From Vagococcus allomyrinae (lineage in GTDB: Bacteria; Bacillota; Bacilli; Lactobacillales; Vagococcaceae), in contig NZ_JAEEGA010000003.1 in the NCBI RefSeq assembly GCF_017829975.1, forward strand, positions 124,001 to 188,000: DNA of 64,000 bases, given 5' to 3'. Every line of letters starts with the position of its first letter. Position 1 is the stretch's first letter. The notes under the pieces were generated by a model, which made no database searches, was not told where the DNA came from, and saw only the letters and a program-made list of their open reading frames with translations. This document shows positions 1-6,945 of this stretch, piece after piece. The translations under genes and the position numbers were made by a program.

Positions 1-108
1 ATTCGTTCGTTGTTCTTCAATCAGTTTTTCATAGGCCTGATCCTCTTGAGACTGATTGCCACTTTCCCAATATAATTCTCCAGTCTTCATCTTCTCTTCT
101 AATGACAT
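1..108 (-). CDS. Maltose/galactoside O-acetyltransferase-like protein, N-terminal fragment
   Basis: Only the first 36 codons are inside the window; the gene runs off the left edge. The start is ATG at 108 behind a strong GGAGGGTG ribosome binding site. The protein begins MSLEEKMKTGELYWE, which fits the short N-terminal Mac domain of maltose and galactoside O-acetyltransferases (a pattern of EKM, then GELY, followed by charged residues). In that family a left-handed beta-helix domain follows and transfers acetyl groups from acetyl-CoA to sugars; it cannot be seen here. The assignment rests on this short match alone. Confidence 0.6.
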   Translation of the reverse strand, partial: MSLEEKMKTGELYWESGNQSQEDQAYEKLIEEQRTN

Positions 109-317
109 GTTACACCCTCCTGTTTATTGTTCGTATTCTTACTCATGCAACTGACACCTTCTCTAAAAAACATCACCCAATAAATGATAATGACTGTTCC
201 TTCTATGGCACTAGATGTCTGCTTAATCAAGACGATGTCTATATCTTTAAGTTTAGCATTTTTTTAATAAAAAAGTAGCAATATAATAGATTTCTCTATC
301 ATATCACTACCCTTTTT

Positions 318-1874
318 CTAGTTAACTTTCTCTATCACACGAACATCACCACTGACCGAGTGAATCGAAACGAGAGGGCCACTTGCCCCCGCTAAATTAG
401 TCAGTTCATTTCGGATGTCTCCCCCCTGACTTGAAACGCTAAATTGAGCCGGGTGACCAGTATCATGTATCCATTTAATAAAGCCACTTTCACTGACTAC
501 TTCCCCAGGCATCCCTTCCGTATCAATGACAATGGTAACGCCACTATCATTTTTAGTTGACAGCTTTCCTTGATTACTTTCTGAGACAATCTTTCCTCGT
601 GCACTTGCTAAGTTTAGCTCTCCAGTTGTGCGGGCAACAACATTTTGACCACTTTCGGAAAAGGTCGTAAGTTTCGCAACTTGGGAATCTTCCATAGTAA
701 TTTTGCCATCTACTGTCCGAACATCACTTTCACTCGAAATAAACTCCTTAATAATGGTATGGCCATGATCGCCAGTAATCGCTAAATCGCCAGCTAAATC
801 AGTCAAAATCGTTTTACCTTCCCTATTCTTTAGCCGACCGTTGAGTTGAGAGCCTTCAATCACAACGTCCCCTTTTTGACTCGTAAGCCGAACATCATCA
901 GCCTGAATCCCTTTACTAAAAACATCTCCTTCGACTAGATCTAAGCTTAAGGTTTTAACCGCCATATGTAAAAGGCGCAAATCCCCTTTCAACAAATCTA
1001 AATTAAATTCATTTAATTTCGTCCCTTTAGGAATCAACAAGATAATTTCAGATTCTTTGGTACGCGTGAATAAATTAAACAAACTTTTCTTATCAACACG
1101 CAAGTTCATTTGTTTTTGTCCATTATTTTTAGCAATCGCTTGAATGTCCTGTTTTTTAAAATTCCCGTCAAACAGAACTCTAAAAGCTTCATTAGGCCCA
1201 ACTTCTGATGTTGTTATTTCAATGACCGCATCTGAATCCAATGAAAAACTCAGATTTTCAGTTCCATCGGCTGTAATTTCTTGAAAATGAGAAATCCCTT
1301 GATAAAAAAGATGATGGTTAACCAGACCTTCGATCAAGAAAACCGCACCTAACAAACCACATAATGACATGACAAAAAAGCGTCGTCTTTGCGTTAATTT
1401 TCTCCTTAATTGGTTGACGTTTACTAAAATGACCAAACTAAACAAACACATGATCAAGGGAATTCGCGCTAAGTTCCCCTCAAAATACAGTTCCTGACCG
1501 ATATACGTCACCAAAAAAACATCTAACGCCAGCAAAATCATTATTAGCGCCTTTTTCGAAATAAGAATCCCTTTTTGAACAGAACGGGTAAGACGTTTCC
1601 GGCGCGCCTCTTTAAAGACTTCCGCCACGTCGTCTTCTGGCACAAGATCTCCCACTGCAGATTGGGCCGTCTCAAATCGTCGATCCGCAAAAAAATCACT
1701 GGCAATTTCCGCTGGACTAGACAATTTTCTGACTGCCTCTTCTTCAGTTTCGCCTTCTGCCATTGAATTTTGGATTTCTTCTAATAAATCTTCCTCCAAT
1801 TCCAGATACACGTCCATATTACTTTCTGAAAAATAAGACTTAAGTTCAGCTAAATAAGCATCAATTGTATTCAT
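318..1874 (-). CDS. HAAS (DUF1700) - DUF4097 membrane protein
   Basis: A 518-residue protein in three parts. Residues 1 to about 65 are an acidic helical HAAS/DUF1700 segment (LEEDLLEEIQ, EEEAVRKLSSPAEIA). About residues 105-190 hold three hydrophobic stretches that look membrane-spanning. From about residue 215 to the end there is a repetitive beta-rich region with many short Ser/Asp/Gly strands (GDLRLL, GDVVIEG, GDVRVIE), typical of DUF4097 putative adhesin domains. It starts one base after the stop of a PadR regulator gene, so the two are co-transcribed and translationally coupled. PadR-HAAS-DUF4097 modules are common in Firmicutes and are thought to sense or respond to the envelope. Exact function unknown. 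ATG start behind GGGGAG. Confidence 0.8.
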   Translation of the reverse strand: MNTIDAYLAELKSYFSESNMDVYLELEEDLLEEIQNSMAEGETEEEAVRKLSSPAEIASDFFADRRFETAQSAVGDLVPEDDVAEVFKEARRKRLTRSVQKGILISKKALIMILLALDVFLVTYIGQELYFEGNLARIPLIMCLFSLVILVNVNQLRRKLTQRRRFFVMSLCGLLGAVFLIEGLVNHHLFYQGISHFQEITADGTENLSFSLDSDAVIEITTSEVGPNEAFRVLFDGNFKKQDIQAIAKNNGQKQMNLRVDKKSLFNLFTRTKESEIILLIPKGTKLNEFNLDLLKGDLRLLHMAVKTLSLDLVEGDVFSKGIQADDVRLTSQKGDVVIEGSQLNGRLKNREGKTILTDLAGDLAITGDHGHTIIKEFISSESDVRTVDGKITMEDSQVAKLTTFSESGQNVVARTTGELNLASARGKIVSESNQGKLSTKNDSGVTIVIDTEGMPGEVVSESGFIKWIHDTGHPAQFSVSSQGGDIRNELTNLAGASGPLVSIHSVSGDVRVIEKVN

Positions 1875-1875
1875 C

Positions 1876-2193
1876 TTAATTCTCCCCTCTCAATCGGTTA
1901 ACGCTTGAAACAAACTCATCCCATTCAGCGATCAAATCAGACAAATAGGTTTTTCCTTCTTCTGTGATTTGGTAATACTTTCGAGAAGGACCTTCTGCTG
2001 ATTGTTTGGTATATGTCAAGCAATAGCCGTCTTTGACCAACCGTCTCAAAACAGGGTACAGAGCACCTTCGGTAATTTGGATATACTCATTGACACTTTC
2101 ACGAAGTTCGTAACCATAACGGTCTTCTGTTTGAACTAGGTAAAGAACACACATTTCTAGTGCTCCTTTTTTAAATTGTCCCGATGCTCTCAT
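1876..2193 (-). CDS. PadR family transcriptional regulator
   Basis: A 105-residue winged-helix repressor of the PadR family. The hallmark is visible: helix KKGALEMCVLYLV, then YGYELRE, then the ITEGALYPVLRRLVKDG recognition helix, and the wing containing SRKYYQITEEGK. The length is usual for the short PadR class, with one C-terminal helix for dimerisation. It is the first gene of a two-gene operon, with its stop one base from the DUF4097 gene start. A near-consensus sigma-A promoter lies just upstream. PadR proteins often repress their own operon, so autoregulation of this pair is the simplest reading; the ligand is unknown. Confidence 0.92.
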   Translation of the reverse strand: MRASGQFKKGALEMCVLYLVQTEDRYGYELRESVNEYIQITEGALYPVLRRLVKDGYCLTYTKQSAEGPSRKYYQITEEGKTYLSDLIAEWDEFVSSVNRLRGEN

Positions 2194-2269
2194 CTGTCAA
2201 TCCTCTCATCCTTACTTTCACTTGTACAGCCACAGCCCTAGAAGAAACTAAACTGTTGCCCTCATTGAT

Positions 2270-2298
2270 ACTATACTGATAATCACGGCGCTTGTCAA
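2270..2298 (-). promoter_or_regulatory. Sigma-A promoter of the padR operon
   Basis: On the minus strand a perfect -35 (TTGACA, plus coordinates 2293-2298) is followed after 17 bases by -10 TATAGT (2270-2275). It lies about 75 bases upstream of the padR start and is one of the best promoter matches in the window. Confidence 0.75.
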
Positions 2299-2304
2299 TC
2301 AACC

Positions 2305-2338
2305 AGTAGGCGCTTTTTCCTAGGAAAAAGCGCCTACT
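2305..2338 (-). terminator. Perfect 34-base palindrome, terminator after the Eis-like gene
   Basis: Arms AGTAGGCGCTTTTTCC and its exact complement meet at a CCTAGG centre, giving an uninterrupted palindrome of 34 bases. It lies about 20 bases past the stop of the Eis-like gene and just upstream of the padR promoter. The T-rich stem can serve as a terminator, although there is no separate U run after it. Confidence 0.65.
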
Positions 2339-2357
2339 TAATAAAACCGATAATGCC

Positions 2358-3548
2358 CTAAAAATAGTCGTGCAAAGCGAGGTCGCTTTCAGGCAATACC
2401 TCGCTTAATTCATGAGCCGCTCTTTTTGAATCAGCTGTCATGTTTCCTAAAAAGAGTTGTGTTTCTAAGGTCGTACGACCTAAAAGCACTTGAGTCCACG
2501 ATTGGATACTCCCGCTAAAATCAGCCTCAGGTAGCAAGCTGTCAGACACTAACCGAAGACTTCCCTTTCCAGCCTCAACGGTCAGTTTCCAAGTCCCTTG
2601 ATTCCACGGCGTGACCTGATCTTCGACAGCCAGTAAAAAGGAGCGCTCTCCCTTGACGTTAAAACTGTACTGGTCAATAAAACCTTCTAAAGAGATGATC
2701 TTCACCATCATCCCCTCATTAATAACCTGTGCCACAGGCCGTGATTCTGTGAATAATAATTTAACTTGTTCTGACAACTTACTGCTAAAACGAAAAGTCT
2801 CAAATGTGCCACTGTGTGACGCAACGAAGCTAGCCATTTTGCGAATAGCAAAGCCATTAAGATAGCTGATTTCATGAATGACCATTTCGCCTGGCGCCAT
2901 TTCATAGGCCATGTAGCCAACTGGTTTTGCAGCTTCATCAAAACAGATGGCATATTTCGTCTTAGGGGCATGGTCAAACCCATTCTGCCACCACCAGTCT
3001 TCCCGAATAACGCTTCCGGTATCTTTCGCTAAAGTATCGGCATATAATTTTTTGATAACCTTCTGCCATTTTTCTTGACTTTTATCCACTCGTTTCATGG
3101 AACCAGTCGTTTCATTTGCCAATTGAGTGATCTCTTGACGATTGACCTTCGTTTCTATTTTACTAAAAATGGCTTCATACCCAAATTTCCGATAAAAAGG
3201 TTGATAAAACGGCGCTAAATAGGAAAGAACTGTGCCGTTTTCTTTTAACTCTTCAAAAATGGCGGTGAATAACTGACGAATGCCACCTGTTCCCCGATAT
3301 TCAGGATAGGTTGCCACATTCCCAATGCCAGCCATCTTCATCGCTTGTCCAAAAACATTGACGTGAAATGGGAACACCAATATTTGGCTGGTAAGTTGCC
3401 CATCTTCAACGATTCCCCAATTATCAGTATGCTGCCAGACCTTTAAGAAACTTTCCTGAAATTCAGCAATATCACTAAAATTAAAGGCATACTCACTTAA
3501 TGCAAGAATATCCTGTAATTCCGTTTCTGATGTCAATTTTTTTAACAC
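2358..3548 (-). CDS. Eis-like GNAT family N-acetyltransferase
   Basis: About 396 residues with the layout of the Eis (enhanced intracellular survival) family: a GNAT domain at the N terminus (acetyl-CoA loop around VATYPEYRGTGGIRQLF), a second degenerate GNAT-like part, and a C-terminal SCP2-like domain ending LALHDYF. In the family the C-terminal carboxylate takes part in catalysis and substrates are amines, including aminoglycosides in some members. An in-frame ATG lies at 3572, but AGAGGTGG sits at the right distance from a GTG at 3548 and the family similarity begins there, so I prefer the GTG. The gene stands alone, ending at a strong palindrome. Substrate unknown. Confidence 0.82.
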   Translation of the reverse strand: MLKKLTSETELQDILALSEYAFNFSDIAEFQESFLKVWQHTDNWGIVEDGQLTSQILVFPFHVNVFGQAMKMAGIGNVATYPEYRGTGGIRQLFTAIFEELKENGTVLSYLAPFYQPFYRKFGYEAIFSKIETKVNRQEITQLANETTGSMKRVDKSQEKWQKVIKKLYADTLAKDTGSVIREDWWWQNGFDHAPKTKYAICFDEAAKPVGYMAYEMAPGEMVIHEISYLNGFAIRKMASFVASHSGTFETFRFSSKLSEQVKLLFTESRPVAQVINEGMMVKIISLEGFIDQYSFNVKGERSFLLAVEDQVTPWNQGTWKLTVEAGKGSLRLVSDSLLPEADFSGSIQSWTQVLLGRTTLETQLFLGNMTADSKRAAHELSEVLPESDLALHDYF

Positions 3549-3710
3549 ATTGCCACCTCTTTCTTTAGTCATTACCTATTACATAATTATAATAACACAG
3601 TTTCAAGGTTTATAGACAGACTCTTCGGCTTAAGCGGTCTCCCTTAGCAACGCTAATTGATAATCTGAATAAGATATTCTCATTTGCAAAGGCGTCATGT
3701 GAATCTTCAA

Positions 3711-3860
3711 CTTGTGAAAAAATAAATTAATTGTGAAGTAAATTGTAAAACAGGTTAACCGCAACCGCCACAAAGCAAAACTTTGTGAATTAAATGATTA
3801 TCATCCACTCTTTTCAAATTCACAAGCAAGAAACTATTTTCACATAAGCGGATATGTTAA
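3711..3860 (+). promoter_or_regulatory. Upstream region of nox with repeated TTGTGAA half-sites
   Basis: Three TTGTGAA copies (3712-3718, 3731-3737, 3783-3789) and inverted partners TTCACAA (3819-3825) and TTTTCACA (3837-3844) lie within 135 bases upstream of the NADH oxidase. The motif resembles the half-site of the NADH-sensing repressor Rex, and also CRP/FNR family TGTGA sites. No pair has the tight spacing of a textbook Rex palindrome. A tentative -10 is TATGTT at 3853; I could not place a convincing -35. Confidence 0.5.
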
Positions 3861-3911
3861 ATTAAAGATGTAACAAAATACTAGTAAGTCTTATTAGGAG
3901 GACATTATTTT

Positions 3912-5255
3912 ATGAAAGTCATCGTTGTTGGCTGTACTCATGCAGGTACATCCGCCGTTAAAAATATATTGAAAGAGGCTCCTGAAGCTCAGGTTACCAT
4001 CTATGAACGAAATGACAATGTTTCCTTTTTGTCCTGTGGTATCGCCCTTTATGTCGGCGGTGTTGTGAAAGATTCAGCAAGTCTTTTTTATTCAAATCCC
4101 GAAGAATTAACTAACCTAGGTGCAAATGTTAACATGGAACACGATGTCTTAGACATTGACGTAACGACTAAAACGGTAACGGTGCGCAACTTAGTAACTG
4201 GCGAGGAATTAACCGATACTTATGATAAATTAGTGATGACAACTGGCTCTTGGCCGCTAACACCACCTATTCCTGGGATTGATCAGGAAAATATCTTATT
4301 GTGTAAAAACTTTAATCAAGCAAAAGAAATCATTGCACAAGCAGACTCCGCCAAAAAAATCACTGTCGTCGGCGCTGGTTACATCGGCATTGAATTAGTC
4401 GAAGCGTTTGCGATGAAAGGCAAAGAAGTCACGTTAATCGATGGCCTGGACCGAATTTTAAATAAATATTTAGACAAAGAGTTTACCGATGTGATTGAAG
4501 CTCAATTGGAGACCGAAGGCATCACTTTGGCCCTTAACCAACAAGTTTCATCATTTTTAGGGGCAGACGGTAAAGTTACTGGGGTGGAAACGGCCGCCGC
4601 TGTTTACGAAGCGGATTTAGTGATCTTATGTATCGGTTTCCGCCCAATGACTGATTTATTAGCTGGCAAAGTGGATCGGATCGACTCTGGTGCGATTATT
4701 GTCGATGAGTACATGCGGACCAGCAACCCTGATATTTTTGCTGCTGGTGATAGTGCAGTGGTTCACTACAATCCAACTGGTGACTACAGTTACATTCCTT
4801 TGGCCACTAATGCGGTACGCCAAGGAATGTTAGTCGGTAAAAATATCATCGAACCAAAACTTGCCTACCGTGGCACTCAAGGAACCTCAGGTTTACATTT
4901 ATTCGGACTGAACATCGGTTCAACCGGCTTAACCGAAGCAAGTGCCAAACACCTAGGAATGAACGTCGGCGCGACGTATTTTGAAGATAACTATCGTCCA
5001 GAATTTATGCCAACAACTGAGAATGTCCAAATGAAATTAGTCTACGATGCTGACACACATCGGATTTTGGGCGGGCAACTCATGTCACAATATGATATCA
5101 CTCAATCAGCCAACACCCTTTCCTTAGCGATTCAAAACAAGATGACGATTGAAGATTTAGCGATTACCGACTTCTTCTTCCAGCCTCATTTTGATCGTCC
5201 GTGGAACTACTTAAATTTACTGGCTCAACAAGCCATGGAAGACGCGTCAAACTAA
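3912..5255 (+). CDS. nox: Water-forming NADH oxidase (CoA-disulfide reductase family)
   Basis: A 447-residue flavoprotein that oxidises NADH with O2, producing water and regenerating NAD+ in fermenting lactic acid bacteria. An N-terminal FAD dinucleotide fold (VGCTHAG, residues 6-12) is followed by the redox-active cysteine in SFLSCGI (Cys42), which cycles through a sulfenate. An NAD-binding Rossmann motif VVGAGYIGIE lies near residue 155 and the second FAD motif IFAAGDSA near 275. The C-terminal dimerisation domain is complete. The length matches enterococcal and streptococcal Nox. ATG with TTAGGAGG upstream. The gene is monocistronic, bounded by its own terminator, with candidate redox-regulator half-sites upstream. 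A CoA-disulfide reductase activity is the main alternative. Confidence 0.9.
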   Translation: MKVIVVGCTHAGTSAVKNILKEAPEAQVTIYERNDNVSFLSCGIALYVGGVVKDSASLFYSNPEELTNLGANVNMEHDVLDIDVTTKTVTVRNLVTGEELTDTYDKLVMTTGSWPLTPPIPGIDQENILLCKNFNQAKEIIAQADSAKKITVVGAGYIGIELVEAFAMKGKEVTLIDGLDRILNKYLDKEFTDVIEAQLETEGITLALNQQVSSFLGADGKVTGVETAAAVYEADLVILCIGFRPMTDLLAGKVDRIDSGAIIVDEYMRTSNPDIFAAGDSAVVHYNPTGDYSYIPLATNAVRQGMLVGKNIIEPKLAYRGTQGTSGLHLFGLNIGSTGLTEASAKHLGMNVGATYFEDNYRPEFMPTTENVQMKLVYDADTHRILGGQLMSQYDITQSANTLSLAIQNKMTIEDLAITDFFFQPHFDRPWNYLNLLAQQAMEDASN

Positions 5256-5260
5256 GAATA

Positions 5261-5290
5261 ACAGGCATTGCTAGTCGGCAATGCCTGTTT
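5261..5290 (+). terminator. Terminator after nox
   Basis: Perfect 11-base stem ACAGGCATTGC (5261-5271) with GCAATGCCTGT (5278-5288), a six-base loop, then a short T run. It is five bases past the nox stop codon and could also serve the convergent TfoX-C gene. Confidence 0.85.
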
Positions 5291-5297
5291 CTCTGTC

Positions 5298-5552
5298 TTA
5301 TGGCAACTGATCGTAAAAATCTCTTAGTTCTTTTTTCCGCGTTGGCGGAATTTCCTGCTTAGGAATGTCTCTAATCGCACCTTCCAAACCGTATAATAGG
5401 TGCAAGCAGGCACCTTCGTCGATTAACTCTCTGACTTGCAAAAAGGCCCCTTCCGCCCCGATGGCTCGCAGTGCTTCTGGTGTTGCGATGCCGACTTCTC
5501 TTAGCTTCTCCTCATTGACTTTTCCTAAATTACGCATCTCAGATAGCATCAT
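5298..5552 (-). CDS. TfoX C-terminal domain protein
   Basis: About 84 residues matching the TfoX/Sxy C-terminal domain: LRNLGKVNEEKLREVGIAT-like helices (here MRNLGKVNEEKL), then ALRAIGAEGAF and LHLLYGLEGAIRD. This helix-hairpin-helix-like fold follows the N-terminal TfoX domain in proteobacterial competence regulators; in Firmicutes it often stands alone with unknown function. An ATG overlapping the upstream stop (5570) is possible, but AAGGTG is better spaced for the ATG at 5552. It is the last gene of a TetR, zinc ribbon, TfoX-C operon, transcribed towards the nox terminator. Confidence 0.8.
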   Translation of the reverse strand: MMLSEMRNLGKVNEEKLREVGIATPEALRAIGAEGAFLQVRELIDEGACLHLLYGLEGAIRDIPKQEIPPTRKKELRDFYDQLP

Positions 5553-5566
5553 CTTTTCACCTTCTT

Positions 5567-5815
5567 TCATTCCCTAAAGTAATTTTGCCAGGCCGGCAGT
5601 TCTTTCATCAGCGATCTGACCGCGATGGCTGCTCTCCCTTGACTAATCCCTTGAGTGCGAATCAACAGCCTTTCCAAATCAGCCTTTTTCTCTTCAAAGG
5701 ATCTCATTGATCCGTCTTCATTCACACAATACCGACAATAAGCCTTACGAGTATCACCTAAAGCAAAATCTTGGGGCTCTTTCATGGGCATACCACATGC
5801 CACACATTTTTTCAT
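5567..5815 (-). CDS. Zinc ribbon domain protein
   Basis: An 82-residue protein with a four-cysteine zinc ribbon: CVAC (Cys4, Cys7) and CRYC (Cys27, Cys30), separated by the conserved GMPM and FALGD elements of the putative zinc ribbon family PF12674. The C-terminal half is helical and charged. The longer frame would begin at a GTG overlapping the tetR stop, but that GTG is part of the AGGTG ribosome binding site for the ATG at 5815, which I chose. Its stop overlaps the first possible start of the TfoX-C gene. Function unknown; binding to nucleic acid or a partner protein is plausible. Confidence 0.8.
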   Translation of the reverse strand: MKKCVACGMPMKEPQDFALGDTRKAYCRYCVNEDGSMRSFEEKKADLERLLIRTQGISQGRAAIAVRSLMKELPAWQNYFRE

Positions 5816-5823
5816 TGGACACC

Positions 5824-6393
5824 TCACTTTGTAATTAGTAACAAATACTGACTGATCAACGCTTTGTGGTCATCGGCTTCCTCGGAGCTAAACCAATCTT
5901 GATGTTGAATGTGGTACTGCATAATGCCTAACCAGGTATTAACTAAAAATGATAAGGGCAATTCCTTTAACGGCCTTTCTTCGTTTAAGCTTTGTAACAA
6001 GTCATCCATGTCAACCCCAATAGCCCCTTGAAACCCCATAATTTTAGCCTGACAATCAGCAGATAATAAGGCGCTCTCCGAGCTAAGCCGTCGATAAAAG
6101 GCCTGATCTTCTTGAACTAGCTCCAACCATCTGGATAAATATCCCGGTAAATCCGTCCCTGCCCGAACACATTGATCCAACGAGTCGCCAACATCAGCAA
6201 AATAATGCCTTAAAACCTCTTGGCAGAGTAACTCAGCCGTAGGAAAATGTGCAAAAATAGAACCGTGGGAGACATTTGCGGCTAAAGCAATTTCCTTAGT
6301 GGCTACTTGAAAGCCCTTCTCACTGTAACAGTGTTTCGCCGCTGCGATGATTTTCTGACGGGTTGCTTCTTTCTGCTTGATTCGTTTGTTCAT
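5824..6393 (-). CDS. TetR/AcrR family transcriptional regulator
   Basis: A repressor of about 189 residues. The N-terminal TetR helix-turn-helix is clear: TRQKIIAAAKHCYSEKGF, then ATKEIALAANVSHGSIFAHF. The rest is an alpha-helical ligand-binding and dimerisation domain with no recognisable ligand. The open frame extends upstream to 6549, but the ATG at 6393 follows AGGAGCGGCT, and the extra residues would read through the promoter. It is first in an operon with a zinc ribbon and a TfoX-C protein. A perfect inverted repeat next to the -10 suggests autoregulation, possibly also affecting the divergent SnoaL-like gene. Confidence 0.9.
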   Translation of the reverse strand: MNKRIKQKEATRQKIIAAAKHCYSEKGFQVATKEIALAANVSHGSIFAHFPTAELLCQEVLRHYFADVGDSLDQCVRAGTDLPGYLSRWLELVQEDQAFYRRLSSESALLSADCQAKIMGFQGAIGVDMDDLLQSLNEERPLKELPLSFLVNTWLGIMQYHIQHQDWFSSEEADDHKALISQYLLLITK

Positions 6394-6408
6394 AGCCGCT
6401 CCTTTTTC

Positions 6409-6452
6409 ATTGAGTATACACTCAATATAAATCAAAATTAAGTCGATGTCAA
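6409..6452 (-). promoter_or_regulatory. tetR promoter with likely TetR operator
   Basis: Minus-strand -35 TTGACA (6447-6452), a 17-base spacer and -10 TATATT (6424-6429). An 18-base inverted repeat, ATTGAGT-ATAC-ACTCAAT (6409-6426), overlaps the edge of the -10 and the expected start site. The position and form are those of an autoregulatory TetR operator. Confidence 0.75.
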
Positions 6453-6466
6453 TGCTTACTATTTCG

Positions 6467-6475
6467 TGATATAAT
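6467..6475 (+). promoter_or_regulatory. Extended -10 promoter of the SnoaL-like gene
   Basis: TGATATAAT (an extended -10 with a perfect TATAAT at 6470-6475) lies about 50 bases upstream of the SnoaL-like gene and diverges from the tetR promoter. No good -35 is visible, as is usual with an extended -10. Confidence 0.55.
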
Positions 6476-6525
6476 GACAAAATAATCATTTCAAGGCAGA
6501 TTACTACGATTTTAGGAGGGATTTC

Positions 6526-6903
6526 ATGAACACAGACAGAATGACTCACTATTGGGCAGCTGTCATCTCACAAGACAGAGAGACGCTTAAAAAATTTTTT
6601 CAACCAGATGCCACGATTAACTGGCACACCTCCAATGAGCAATTTACCTTAGGGGAATTTTTAACGGCCAACTGTGATTATCCTGGTAACTGGACAGGAA
6701 AGGTCACTCGCATTCTCGATTCAAGCGAACAAGTAATCACCATCACGGAGATAGCCTCGCCCGATAGCCCGGAAAGATACGTTGTCACCTCGATTTTTTC
6801 ATTTAAAGCAGACCTGATTAGCACCTTAGATGAATACTGGGCAGAAATCACCCCAGCGCCAGAATGGCGCCAAGCACTGCAACTAGGAAAACCAATCAAA
6901 TAA
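6526..6903 (+). CDS. SnoaL-like / NTF2-like domain protein
   Basis: A 125-residue single-domain protein with the cone-shaped NTF2/SnoaL pattern: an N-terminal helix (MTHYWAAVISQDRETLKKFF), then PDATINWH, a helix at FTLGEFLTANC, and beta strands ending FSFKADLISTLDEYWAEI. Members bind small hydrophobic ligands, and some are isomerases or cyclases. The start is ATG at 6526 behind TAGGAGGG. It diverges from the tetR operon across about 130 bases and may be a target of that repressor (inference from position). Substrate not predictable. Confidence 0.8.
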   Translation: MNTDRMTHYWAAVISQDRETLKKFFQPDATINWHTSNEQFTLGEFLTANCDYPGNWTGKVTRILDSSEQVITITEIASPDSPERYVVTSIFSFKADLISTLDEYWAEITPAPEWRQALQLGKPIK

Positions 6904-6943
6904 ATAGCCCACCCATGATGTTGAACATCATGGGTGAGCTATT
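6903..6943. terminator. Bidirectional terminator between convergent genes
   Basis: Long stem AATAGC...CACCCATGATGTT pairing with AACATCATGGGTG...GCTATT (one unpaired base), directly after the SnoaL-like stop and just before the convergent acyl-CoA synthetase-like stop. Confidence 0.8.
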
Positions 6944-6945
6944 AC

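Noticed and set aside
5365-5577. Open frames opposite real genes (for example 5365-5577, 24524-24781, 26199-26552)
   Set aside because: They mirror well-supported genes on the other strand, lack ribosome binding sites and have no family similarity.
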